NCBI RefSeq assembly: GCF_035917995.1
Contig: NZ_CP109131.1
Location: 5,952,001 to 6,016,000, forward strand
DNA length: 64,000 bases
Reading direction: 5' to 3'
Source of the DNA: Streptosporangium sp. NBC_01755
GTDB lineage: Bacteria; Actinomycetota; Actinomycetes; Streptosporangiales; Streptosporangiaceae
Of the stretch, positions 19,601 through 26,219 are shown piece after piece (position 1 is the stretch's first letter; each line of letters opens with the position of its first letter). A program made the position numbers and the translations under genes. The notes under the pieces were generated by a model. It was not told the origin of the DNA and searched no databases. It saw only the letters and a list, made by a program, of their open reading frames with translations.

Positions 19601-19961
19601 ACTGCGCGAACTGGTCGAGCAGACACTGGCGCCGGAGGCGGACATCCTCGCGCTGGGCCTGGCGCCCCATACCGAGGGGCCGATCTACAGCATCATGGAG
19701 CAGGTTCTGGCCCAGGAGTTGGGGACGGCGAGTGAACCCGGTCTCGCGGTCACGGTGGCGAGGGAACTCGTCGTTCTCATCCGCGAGGGGGTCCGTCCTC
19801 CGCATTTCCCCCAGAGCAACTACCTGCAGAAGGCCCTCCGCGTCGGGGTCCGTGAACTGCTCATCGATCGCTGCATGCTCGGTCGCGCCGCTGCCGCGAC
19901 GGCCGCCGCGACGATCGTTCAGGTGGTCTGCGCCGATATCGAGCACTTCCGTGAGGACTGA
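16683..19961 (+). CDS. HsdR-like helicase lacking the nuclease active site
   Basis: This 1092-residue protein is an HsdR homologue of full length. The superfamily 2 motor is intact: Walker A HTQGAGKT (about 312-319), DEAH box LLVDEAHR (about 427-434), GFTGTPI, and motifs MLLTGFDAP and AVARTNRTA. In the N-terminal nuclease domain the block SDIRLDAVGYVNGIPFVV matches the PDLVLFVNGIPLVV of the first HsdR, but the following ECK is AVA (about 160-162), so the catalytic Glu and Lys are gone. It would be a DNA translocase without this cleavage centre. GTG 16683 starts 53 bp after the HsdM-like gene. No second HsdS is present. Confidence 0.85.
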   Translation: MNHVAQKRIARLLGRLGWHEAVDWSMKTARDIGDHHEGLLKDRFLAAVRRINLRDGQPWLDPGRLEQVWEELTRRIPMDMVEGNRKVLEVLQSGVDVEGLSDWDGGRRQVVRLVDWDASGANEFLLVTGHPVERPRDGGVSDIRLDAVGYVNGIPFVVAAVASLVGGVRDAVDALRSWTGERALAPDRSVPELFRYVQVLVATDGVGAKLGTVTSRPEDFAVWRTTLPVAEDEVRAELSVPGPLSELETLLAGALRPAHLLDLVRNFSVCTHRSGTDNRIVARHQQFKAVHAMVFRLRHGVSPQDRGGLLWHTQGAGKTLTMTFLVRKIRTTRGLEDLMVMVVSDRLDLRRQLTPVLRLSGEKVKVLTSSREARRHLTRGVPGVFQMMIQQARRDDAGPRTVTGLAGDSEGVEFATTVLNKSSRILLLVDEAHRTQSGTFHQRLRASVPNAAMIGFTGTPIVRSFKQTTRSLFGITVDHYGLTEAETDRTIVPIRYEGRHLPGHLIDRVQLDLAMEREMGGGPAVVALREILESRDLIEAKARDMLAHWVLTGLPDGFKAQVVAVSRLAAVRYGEALGKARDALLAAARLHRQDEGAHDGFEAPVLAMANRFRRLLARVEFATVISHRDGDPEDWRRWTASEAHKEHTDRFVAPFSTPVPAPFSRAEPRYTDDTPWAEHDRTKYARDDAFSDESGPAPIAFLVVQSMLLTGFDAPLEQALYIDRSIRDAELLQAVARTNRTARNKRHGLVVDYVGIIDNLGRALADYDQEDLTGMREELLDHELPRLVSAAKCMRDLLVELDIDMIESEEGRSEMLHLLEDPRTRRRFDAAVEDLLLGVERLLPRDEALEHLDLARAVYDVQWHARRLFRDTQLGQQDVYRHSALLRELLDEHVRAGQAGQQVPPVEITTPGFMEAVDAIRSGRDRARELEYALRHHLERVSATDPIRAQSISEQIDDLLRRLNDSWEELAEALRELVEQTLAPEADILALGLAPHTEGPIYSIMEQVLAQELGTASEPGLAVTVARELVVLIREGVRPPHFPQSNYLQKALRVGVRELLIDRCMLGRAAAATAAATIVQVVCADIEHFRED

Positions 19962-20043
19962 CGGCCGGGATCTTCCCGCCGATGGACGGCACAGATCATC
20001 CAGGTCGACGGGTCACGGGATGAAAGCCCGGTAAGTGTCCGGC

Positions 20044-20814
20044 CTACGGGTGATCTCTGCTCGCGATCAGGGCGGCGACCCCGTCCAGGATGCGGTCCAG
20101 GCCGAAGGTGAGGGCGTGGGCGGGGTCGGAGATCGCCTGGTGGGCCTGGCCCGCCGCCTCGCCGACGCGGGAGGCGACGGGGAAGCGGGTGCCGTCCATG
20201 ATCTTGTCGAGCAGCGGGGCGTTGGACAGCCACCACTCGGTGTCGGTCATCCCGCTCTCCTGCCGGACCCGTTCCTGGTTGGCCGCGGCCCTGGCGGTGC
20301 TCTGCACGTGGCTGAGGACCAGGGCCAGGACGGAGTCCATCTCGACGTCCGTCAGACCGACGCCGTCCAGCGGGCGTAGCTCGGCCTCGTACTTGAGCGA
20401 CGCGTTCGGCCCCAGCGTGGAGCGGGCGTCGATGACCTGCAGCATCCATGGGTTGCGCCGGTAGAGGTCCCAGTTGCGGGCGGCGACGAACCCCATCGCG
20501 CCCCGCCACCCGCCTGCCTGCCGGGACGGAGTGTCCACATCGGCGTACAGCTCCCCGTAGGCGGTGTCGACCATGAGGTCGACCAGTTCGCCCTTGCCGG
20601 GGACGTGGGTGTAGAGGGACATGGTCCCGACCTCCAGCCGCTCGGCGACCTGGCGCATCGAGACCGCTTCGAGCCCCTCGGCGTTGGCCAGTTCGATGGC
20701 TGCCAGGACGATCGAGCGCACGGTGAGCCCGGAGCGCCCCGGCTTGCTGTGCGAGCCCCACAGGAGCGCCAGGCTGCGTGCCGGGTCGGCGTCGGAAGCT
20801 TTTTTCGCACTCAA
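20044..20814 (-). CDS. TetR-family transcriptional repressor
   Basis: This 256-residue regulator has an N-terminal TetR helix-turn-helix (about 30-75: IVLAAIELANAEGLEAVSMR, then VAERLEVGTMSLYTHVPGK) and a TetR_C-type ligand-binding domain after it. It diverges from a DrrAB-type exporter, the standard arrangement of a drug-responsive repressor controlling its efflux pump. A perfect palindrome at 20860-20874 lies between the two genes and is the probable operator. The substrate or inducer cannot be told from the sequence. It is convergent with the HsdR-like gene. Confidence 0.9.
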   Translation of the reverse strand: MSAKKASDADPARSLALLWGSHSKPGRSGLTVRSIVLAAIELANAEGLEAVSMRQVAERLEVGTMSLYTHVPGKGELVDLMVDTAYGELYADVDTPSRQAGGWRGAMGFVAARNWDLYRRNPWMLQVIDARSTLGPNASLKYEAELRPLDGVGLTDVEMDSVLALVLSHVQSTARAAANQERVRQESGMTDTEWWLSNAPLLDKIMDGTRFPVASRVGEAAGQAHQAISDPAHALTFGLDRILDGVAALIASRDHP

Positions 20815-20859
20815 GGGAACGGTCTCCAGATTCTCGTCGTTGAGACCACCGTAACCGAG

Positions 20860-20874
20860 CCGTACGATGTACGG
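20860..20874. promoter_or_regulatory. Candidate TetR operator (palindrome)
   Basis: CCGTACGATGTACGG is a perfect 6-bp inverted repeat with a 3-bp centre, located 46 bp upstream of the TetR start and about 65 bp upstream of the exporter. GTACGGTACAG continues the pattern on the right side. Position and symmetry suggest the repressor binds here; the -10 of the exporter probably overlaps it. Confidence 0.6.
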
Positions 20875-20939
20875 TACAGTCTACGCTTTAGAGGTGCGAC
20901 GGCACCGGATGAGAAGACGGGCGAAAAGGGGTGAAACGG

Positions 20940-21953
20940 GTGACTGTGAAAGCGGCAGAGTTCGCGATCGCCGCGCACGACGTGCGCAAGAACTATGCGG
21001 GTGCCTCCGAGGGGACGGGGCTCAACGGGTTCGACCTGCGGGTGGCGGCCGGCACGGTCTGCGGCCTGCTCGGGCCCAACGGCGCGGGCAAGACCACGGT
21101 GATCCGGATCCTGTCCACGCTGCTGCGCCCGGACTCGGGCCGGGCGAGCGTCGCGGGATTCGACGTCGTCGCGCAGGCGCGGCAGGTTCGCGAGCGGATC
21201 GGGCTGGTCGGCCAGTACGCGGCGGTCGACGAGATCCTCAGCGGGCGGCAGAACCTGGTGATGTTCGGCAGGCTGAACCACCTGCCGGCCACCGGGGCGC
21301 GGAGGCGGGCCGACGACCTGCTGGAGCGCTTCTCGCTGGCGGACGCCGGGGCCAAGCCGGTCGGCGAGTACTCCGGCGGCATGCGCAGGCGACTCGACCT
21401 GGCGGCGAGCCTCATCGTCGCGCCCTCGGTGCTCTTCGTGGACGAGCCCACCACCGGCCTCGACCCGGCAGCCCGCCAGGAGGTCTGGTCGGCCATCCGT
21501 GACCTGGTCGGCTCCGGCACGACGGTGCTGCTCACCACCCAGTACCTGGAGGAGGCGGACCGGCTGGCCGACCGGATCACGATGCTCGGCGCGGGCCGGG
21601 TCGTCACCGAGGGCACCCCGGAGGAGCTGAAGTCCGCCATCGGCGGCGACTGGCTCGACCTCGTCCTCGCCGATCCGGCGGACGTGGCCAGGGCGGAGGC
21701 GCTCGCGGCGCGGGTCGCGTCCGGCGGGATCCAGGTGGACGCCGAATCGCGCCGGGTCAGCATCCCGGTCGCCGAGCGCACCCGGGCACTCGTCACCATG
21801 GCCACCGCGCTCGGCGACGCCGGAATCGAGCCGATCGACGTCACGCTGCGCCGCCCCACGCTCGACGAGGTCTTCCTGCACCTGACGGGCGCCACAGGCG
21901 GCGAGCGGTTCCCGGCCCCCGCCCCGGCGGCCCGTACGGAGGTGTCCGCGTGA
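20940..21953 (+). CDS. DrrA-type ABC transporter ATP-binding protein
   Basis: This is the ATPase of a daunorubicin-resistance-type exporter. It has Walker [10 protein letters not shown] near residue 45, the Q-loop in GLVGQYAAV, the ABC signature YSGGMRRR, Walker [12 protein letters not shown] and a C-terminal DUF4162-like segment. GTG 20940 follows AAAAGGGG at good spacing; GTG 20931 and 20946 are alternatives. The permease gene overlaps its end by 4 bp (GTGA), so the two make one unit. Expression is probably controlled by the divergent TetR. Efflux of a hydrophobic drug is the family role; the actual substrate is unknown. Confidence 0.92.
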   Translation: MTVKAAEFAIAAHDVRKNYAGASEGTGLNGFDLRVAAGTVCGLLGPNGAGKTTVIRILSTLLRPDSGRASVAGFDVVAQARQVRERIGLVGQYAAVDEILSGRQNLVMFGRLNHLPATGARRRADDLLERFSLADAGAKPVGEYSGGMRRRLDLAASLIVAPSVLFVDEPTTGLDPAARQEVWSAIRDLVGSGTTVLLTTQYLEEADRLADRITMLGAGRVVTEGTPEELKSAIGGDWLDLVLADPADVARAEALAARVASGGIQVDAESRRVSIPVAERTRALVTMATALGDAGIEPIDVTLRRPTLDEVFLHLTGATGGERFPAPAPAARTEVSA

Positions 21954-22780
21954 GTACGACGACCTCGACCCTGCCCGCCACCTCTCCGCTCTCCCGGTTC
22001 GGCTGGGCACTGGCCGACTCCTGGACGATCACCCTGCGCGACCTGAATCACTGGGTCCGCCGCCCGGGGACGGTCATCGTCGGCTGGCTCTTCCCGGTCA
22101 TGATGGTGCTGATGTTCGGCGGCCTGTTCGGCGGCGCCATCGGTGTTCCCGGTGGGGGTGGCTACTTCGACTTCCTGATCCCCGGCATGTTCGCCATGAC
22201 GATGCTCTTCGGCCTGGAGAGCACGATGATGGCGGTCACCACCGACGCGGCCAAGGGCGTGACCGACCGGTTCCGCTCGATGCCCATGAGCGCCTCGGCG
22301 GTCGTCATGGGCCGCGGGATCGCCGACATGCTCAACTCGGTGGTCGGGCTGGCCGTCATGATCGGGGCCGGGCTGCTGCTCGGCTGGCGTGCCGAGGGCG
22401 GCCTGCCCGAGGCGCTGGCCGCCGTGGGCCTGCTCCTGCTGCTGCGCTTCGCCCTGCTCTGGGTGGGAATCTATGTCGGCCTCGTCGCGGGAGGGCCGGA
22501 GGTGGTGACGTCGGTGCAGATCCTGGTCTGGCCCGTCGGCTTCCTGTCCAGCGTGTTCGTCGACCCCGCCACCATGCCCGGCTGGCTCGGGGCGATCGCG
22601 CAGTGGAACCCGCTCTCGGCCACCGCCACGGCCGCCAGAGGGCTCTTCGACAACCCCGGCTGGGCGGGGGAGTCGTGGATCGTGCAGAACGCCCCGCTCA
22701 TGGCGGTGGTCTGGCCGCTGCTGCTGATCGCCGTCTTCCTGCCGCTGTCGGCGCGCAGGTTCCGCCGGCTCGGCGGCTGA
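21950..22780 (+). CDS. DrrB-type ABC-2 transporter permease
   Basis: This 276-residue integral membrane protein belongs to the ABC-2 family and is the membrane partner of the preceding ATPase. About six hydrophobic segments are visible, for example [48 protein letters not shown] and [16 protein letters not shown]. The family block [16 protein letters not shown] lies between segments two and three. The GTG start sits in the stop of the ATPase gene. The gene ends without another transporter component downstream. Confidence 0.92.
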   Translation: MSTTTSTLPATSPLSRFGWALADSWTITLRDLNHWVRRPGTVIVGWLFPVMMVLMFGGLFGGAIGVPGGGGYFDFLIPGMFAMTMLFGLESTMMAVTTDAAKGVTDRFRSMPMSASAVVMGRGIADMLNSVVGLAVMIGAGLLLGWRAEGGLPEALAAVGLLLLLRFALLWVGIYVGLVAGGPEVVTSVQILVWPVGFLSSVFVDPATMPGWLGAIAQWNPLSATATAARGLFDNPGWAGESWIVQNAPLMAVVWPLLLIAVFLPLSARRFRRLGG

Positions 22781-22959
22781 CGGAGTCTGCCTCCCGGCCG
22801 TCAGATCTCTGTGCGGCCGGGGGAAGCCCTGTTTCCCGATGGATCACAACGTTTGCCGCCGCGAGAAGATGCTCCGCGTTTTACATTGCCGCTCCGCCTT
22901 TTACATCGTGGTGACGGAATCCGTCGGAGCCTGTAACTGACGGTAGTGAACCTGGGGAC

Positions 22960-23229
22960 ATGAGTGAGACGGAACGGGAACGATCCGCCTCGGGGTGGAC
23001 GCTCAACAAGGAACTGCTCAACGTCGGCGCGATCATCGTCGCCGCAGGCATAGCCCATCTCGTCATGGGCCTGATTGGACATGAGAAGTACGGGCCGTTC
23101 ATGCTCCTGCTGCTCGGCGGGGTGCTCGTCGTGGCGGCGCTCGGTCACCGGTTCTACGAAGACCGGCGCCATCGCGTCCCCGTGGTCGAGGAGTGTCTGA
23201 GGTGTGGGGCGGTGACGGGTGAAGCATGA
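22960..23229 (+). CDS. Small two-helix membrane protein
   Basis: This 89-residue protein has two hydrophobic segments (about 22-40, NVGAIIVAAGIAHLVMGLI, and 46-64, FMLLLLGGVLVVAALG) flanked by charged ends. The N-terminus is polar and the C-terminal tail ends in ECLRCGAVTGEA with two cysteines three residues apart. No family is recognised. ATG 22960 has a GGGGA upstream. It appears monocistronic. Confidence 0.65.
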   Translation: MSETERERSASGWTLNKELLNVGAIIVAAGIAHLVMGLIGHEKYGPFMLLLLGGVLVVAALGHRFYEDRRHRVPVVEECLRCGAVTGEA

Positions 23230-23319
23230 ACCATCACCACCCTGAGCCCCTCTTACACCTGTTCTAACCGATTCGGTCTAGATCGGGATCTTGGGAGATT
23301 TCCGGCTTAGGATTCCGGC

Positions 23320-24273
23320 GTGCCCGCGACTCCTGGGATTTACCGGTTCCTCGGCTGCCTTGTCGTGCTGGCTTCGGCGATCGTTCCGCTCCCCGCGGCC
23401 GCGTACGCCGAGGCCGCACCCGTTGACACCGTGCTGCCCGGCACCCGGGTCACCGTACGGGAGGACTCCACGGACCCGCTCAGGGTGACCTCCTACTCCC
23501 TGGGCAAGATGACCTATCTGCGCAGGGGCGACGGGTTCACCCGGCAGGCCGCCTACCAGGAGGTCACGGTCGCGCCGAAGGGGGGCAACGCACTCGCGGT
23601 GCCCACCTCCTACAAGAGCGGCTACGACTCGGTCGTCCTGCTCGACCTGGCGACCTCCAAGGGCACCAGGATCCGTACGGTGAAGAAGCCGCTCGTCGCG
23701 CACTACGTGCACTGGAGCCGCGACGGCGGCAAGGCGGTGCTGACCACCGAGCGGAAGAGCGGCTCGGCGTGGGTGGCCTCCGGGTTCGTGGTCGTCGACG
23801 TGTCGGCGAAGAGCGCCAAGGCGGTGACCGTGGCCGGTGTCGACAAGGCCGCGCGGTTCCGCTGGAGCTCCGACGGCACCGAGGTGGTGGCCGAGTACCA
23901 GGGCGGTGCCCGCTTCTACGGGCAGGACGGCACGATCCGCCGCACCCTGGCCAAGACCGGCAGACCCGCCGGCGGGGAGGACGCCTTCACCCCTTCGGGC
24001 AAGGGCCTGATGACCTGGTGCCCGTCCAGCCACACCGAGCACGTCTGCGTCTGGGATCGCACCTCGGGCAGGCTCGCGGCCAAGGTGCCCGGCATCAAGC
24101 CGAAGGCCCTGTGGGGGTGGTGGGACGAGAAGCACTTCATCGCGGTCATCCCCTCCGGGAACCACTACCAGGTGGTCCTGTCGACCCTGAAGGGCAAGAC
24201 CACGCGGGTGCTGGCCGCCTTCGCCGCCGCCGACTGGAACAACAAGCTCTATCTCGGATACACCCGGAGGTAA
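23320..24273 (+). CDS. Secreted protein, probable beta-propeller-like fold
   Basis: This 317-residue protein begins at GTG 23320 with a signal peptide: a hydrophobic stretch FLGCLVVLASAIVPLPAAA with likely cleavage near AYA-EA. The mature part has repeated beta-rich units with WSRDGGKAVLTT, WSSDGTEVVAEY and FTPSGKGLMTWC, the spacing expected of WD40/TolB-like propeller blades. No catalytic motif is visible. An exported role is clear from the signal sequence; a specific function is not. Confidence 0.75.
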   Translation: MPATPGIYRFLGCLVVLASAIVPLPAAAYAEAAPVDTVLPGTRVTVREDSTDPLRVTSYSLGKMTYLRRGDGFTRQAAYQEVTVAPKGGNALAVPTSYKSGYDSVVLLDLATSKGTRIRTVKKPLVAHYVHWSRDGGKAVLTTERKSGSAWVASGFVVVDVSAKSAKAVTVAGVDKAARFRWSSDGTEVVAEYQGGARFYGQDGTIRRTLAKTGRPAGGEDAFTPSGKGLMTWCPSSHTEHVCVWDRTSGRLAAKVPGIKPKALWGWWDEKHFIAVIPSGNHYQVVLSTLKGKTTRVLAAFAAADWNNKLYLGYTRR

Positions 24274-24313
24274 GGGGTCTCTCACCGAGCGGTGGGGACG
24301 TCCTTCGCGGAGC

Positions 24314-24634
24314 TCAGAGGTACAGGCCGGTGCCGTTGTCGGTCTGCGGGGTGGCGATGGCGTGCAGGTCGCGCTCGCGCATGACCAGGTAGAGTTGGCC
24401 GTGCACCTCGACCTCGTACTGGTCCTCGGGGTTGAACAGGACCTTGTCGCCGACCTTGACCGCCCGGACGTTCTGGCCCGCGCCGCAGACCTCACCCCAG
24501 ACGAGGCGGTTGGCCATCTTCACCGTCGCCGGGATGACGATGCCGGCCGTGCTGCGCCGTTCCTCTGACTCTTGCTCGACCTTGACCATGACGCGGTCGT
24601 GGAGCATCTGGATCTCGAACTTCGGGTCACCCAC
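24314..24634 (-). CDS. GroES/Cpn10-like co-chaperone family protein
   Basis: This 106-residue protein has the Cpn10 layout: MLHDRVMVKVEQESEERRSTAGIVIP at the N-terminus with the mobile-loop region, then GEVCGAGQNVRAVKVGDKVLF and a C-terminal beta segment. It is a divergent paralogue rather than the groL-linked GroES, since no groL is adjacent. ATG 24634 is the start. A chaperonin cofactor role is a family-level inference. Confidence 0.75.
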   Translation of the reverse strand: MGDPKFEIQMLHDRVMVKVEQESEERRSTAGIVIPATVKMANRLVWGEVCGAGQNVRAVKVGDKVLFNPEDQYEVEVHGQLYLVMRERDLHAIATPQTDNGTGLYL

Positions 24635-24753
24635 GTCATGAAGTTTATGGGAACCGCGGAGCCGTGCCTGCTTGTCCGTGGACTCGGGTCGTGAGAAGGC
24701 CGGTCGGCAACGACATCGGTGGTGAAATCGCCTGCGAAGTAGGATCTCGCGCT

Positions 24754-25101
24754 ATGACGTCTCCCGCGCTCGTAAGCGAATTTATCGACTGGTATCTGGC
24801 GGAGAATCCCATCTATGCCGCCCTCGCGGGCGCGCCGGGGTACGACAGGACCCTCGGCGACTTCACCGAGGCGGGCATCCTCGCCAGGGAGCGGCAGGCG
24901 CGCCGCTGGCTGGAGCGGCTGCAGGGGGAGCAGGGGGGACAGGGCACGGAAGGCCCCGGAGACTTCGAGGACGAGATCGACCGCATCCGCGACGACTACC
25001 TGGCCGCGGGCCGCGGTGATCTGCGCACCTTCCACGACACGCTGGCGGGTTCCGGCGGCCTCCCGCTGGGCCTTGCCCGCCGGGTCGCGCTGGAGGGCTA
25101 G
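24754..25101 (+). pseudogene. DUF885 family gene with large internal deletion
   Basis: The 115-residue frame begins like a DUF885 protein (SEFIDWYLAENPIYAALAG, YDRTLGDFTEAG) and ends like the same family's C-terminus (DDYLAAGRGDLRTFHDTLAG, LPLGLARRVALEG). DUF885 proteins are normally about 550 residues, so some 430 residues of the middle appear to be missing, with the reading frame preserved. The join lies near residues 80-90. Whether the short product is made is unknown. ATG 24754 matches the family start. Confidence 0.6.
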
Positions 25102-25140
25102 CCTCTCGGAGGAGACCCGCCGCCTTCGGACGCGGCCCCG

Positions 25141-25190
25141 CGCCTATGTCCTGGCGACGGCGCGGCGCCTATGTCCTGGCGACGGCGCGG
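25141..25190. repeat. 25-bp tandem duplication over the fecE-like stop codon
   Basis: Two adjacent perfect 25-bp copies (25141-25165 and 25166-25190) contain CGCCTATGTCCTGGCGACGG. The right copy holds the last codons and TAG stop of the minus-strand ATPase gene, and the left copy repeats them immediately downstream. Confidence 0.85.
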
Positions 25191-25963
25191 CGGCGGGTCT
25201 CGGGGACGATCAGCGGGGTGCCGCTCTGCGGGTCCTTGATGATCTCGCAGCGCAGGTCGAAGACCTCCCGTACCAGACCGGCCGTGACGATCGAGGAGGG
25301 GTCGCCCTCGGCGACGATCCGGCCGTCGCGCATCACGATCAGGTGGGTGGCGTAGCGGCAGGCCTGGTTCAGGTCGTGCAGTACGGCGACCAGGGTCCTG
25401 CCCTGCTCGTGCAGGTCGGCGCAGAGGTCGAGCACCTCGATCTGGTGGGCGATGTCCAGGAAGGTCGTCGGCTCGTCGAGCAGCAGGATCGGGGTCTCCT
25501 GGGCCAGCGCCATGGCCAGCCAGACGCGCTGGCGCTGGCCGCCGGAGAGCTCGTCCACGCAGCGGTCGGCCAGCTCGGTCACGTCCGTCGACTCCATGGC
25601 CGCCGCCACCGCGGCCTCGTCCTCGCGGGACCACTGGCGCATCATCCGCTGGTGCGGATAGCGGCCCCGGCCCACCAGGTCGGCGACCGTGATGCCGTCG
25701 GGCACGATCGAGCTCTGCGGCAGCAGGCCCAACCTGCGCGCCACCTCCTTGGACGGCAGCGAGGTGATCACGGATCCGTCCAGGTGGACCGCCCCCGCGC
25801 GGGGCTTGAGCATGCGGGCCAGGGCCCGCAACATCGTGGACTTGCCGCACGCGTTGGGACCGATGATCACGGTGAACGACCCGTCGGGGATCGTGACGTC
25901 CAGATCTCTGGCCACCACGCGCTTGTCGTAGGAGAGGGTCAGGCCGGTGCCGTACAGTCTCAA
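25169..25963 (-). CDS. Iron-siderophore ABC transporter ATP-binding protein (FecE/FepC type)
   Basis: This 264-residue cytoplasmic ATPase of ferric-siderophore importers has Walker A GPNACGKST (about 35-43), Q-loop LLPQSS, signature LSGGQRQRVWLAMALAQ, Walker B ILLLDEPTTFLD and the switch His in VLHDLNQ. The FepC-type tail (VREVFDLRCEIIKDP) is present. Permease genes are not adjacent; a truncated lipoprotein start lies on the opposite strand upstream. Two DmdR/IdeR-type iron boxes lie between 26038 and 26086, so iron repression is likely. ATG 25963 is the start. Confidence 0.9.
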   Translation of the reverse strand: MRLYGTGLTLSYDKRVVARDLDVTIPDGSFTVIIGPNACGKSTMLRALARMLKPRAGAVHLDGSVITSLPSKEVARRLGLLPQSSIVPDGITVADLVGRGRYPHQRMMRQWSREDEAAVAAAMESTDVTELADRCVDELSGGQRQRVWLAMALAQETPILLLDEPTTFLDIAHQIEVLDLCADLHEQGRTLVAVLHDLNQACRYATHLIVMRDGRIVAEGDPSSIVTAGLVREVFDLRCEIIKDPQSGTPLIVPETRRRAVART

Positions 25964-26037
25964 CGTCGTTCCCTCTCGGACGCGGCCATGGCCACGACGT
26001 CCCTACTCACCGGGTACCCCTCCCTGCCGGTATGGCC

Positions 26038-26055
26038 AAGGTAAGGCTAATCTAA
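26038..26055. promoter_or_regulatory. Iron box 1 (DmdR/IdeR-type)
   Basis: AAGGTAAGGCTAATCTAA matches the actinobacterial iron-box consensus TTAGGTTAGGCTAACCTAA at most positions. It lies about 75 bp upstream of the siderophore ATPase start, where an iron-loaded repressor would block its promoter. Confidence 0.7.
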
Positions 26056-26067
26056 TGAAATAGTCAT

Positions 26068-26086
26068 TTAGGTAAGCCTATCCTTC
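26068..26086. promoter_or_regulatory. Iron box 2 (DmdR/IdeR-type)
   Basis: TTAGGTAAGCCTATCCTTC is a second match to the iron-box consensus, 12 bp from the first and about 43 bp upstream of the lipoprotein remnant on the plus strand. Together the two boxes look like a divergent iron-controlled promoter pair. Confidence 0.75.
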
Positions 26087-26128
26087 AAAGAGGGAAATGT
26101 CCCTACCGGTTCTCCGCAGCGGGGATTC

Positions 26129-26212
26129 ATGGCCGTCGGCCTCGTGTTCGCCCTCGCCGCGTGCGGGAGCGGAGCCGAGACGGCAGACCCGGTAGGCCTA
26201 CGAGGTGGAGCG
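26129..26212 (+). pseudogene. Remnant of a lipoprotein gene, probably an iron-siderophore binding protein
   Basis: An ATG at 26129 opens MAVGLVFALAACGSGAETADP, which is a lipoprotein signal with lipobox LAAC. After about 22 residues the frame turns into arginine-rich, non-protein-like sequence that overlaps the end of the next gene on the other strand. Its position directly downstream of iron boxes and divergent from a siderophore ATPase suggests it was the start of the cognate binding-protein gene, with the remainder deleted. The identity of the lost protein is inferred. Confidence 0.45.
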
Positions 26213-26219
26213 GACGGGA

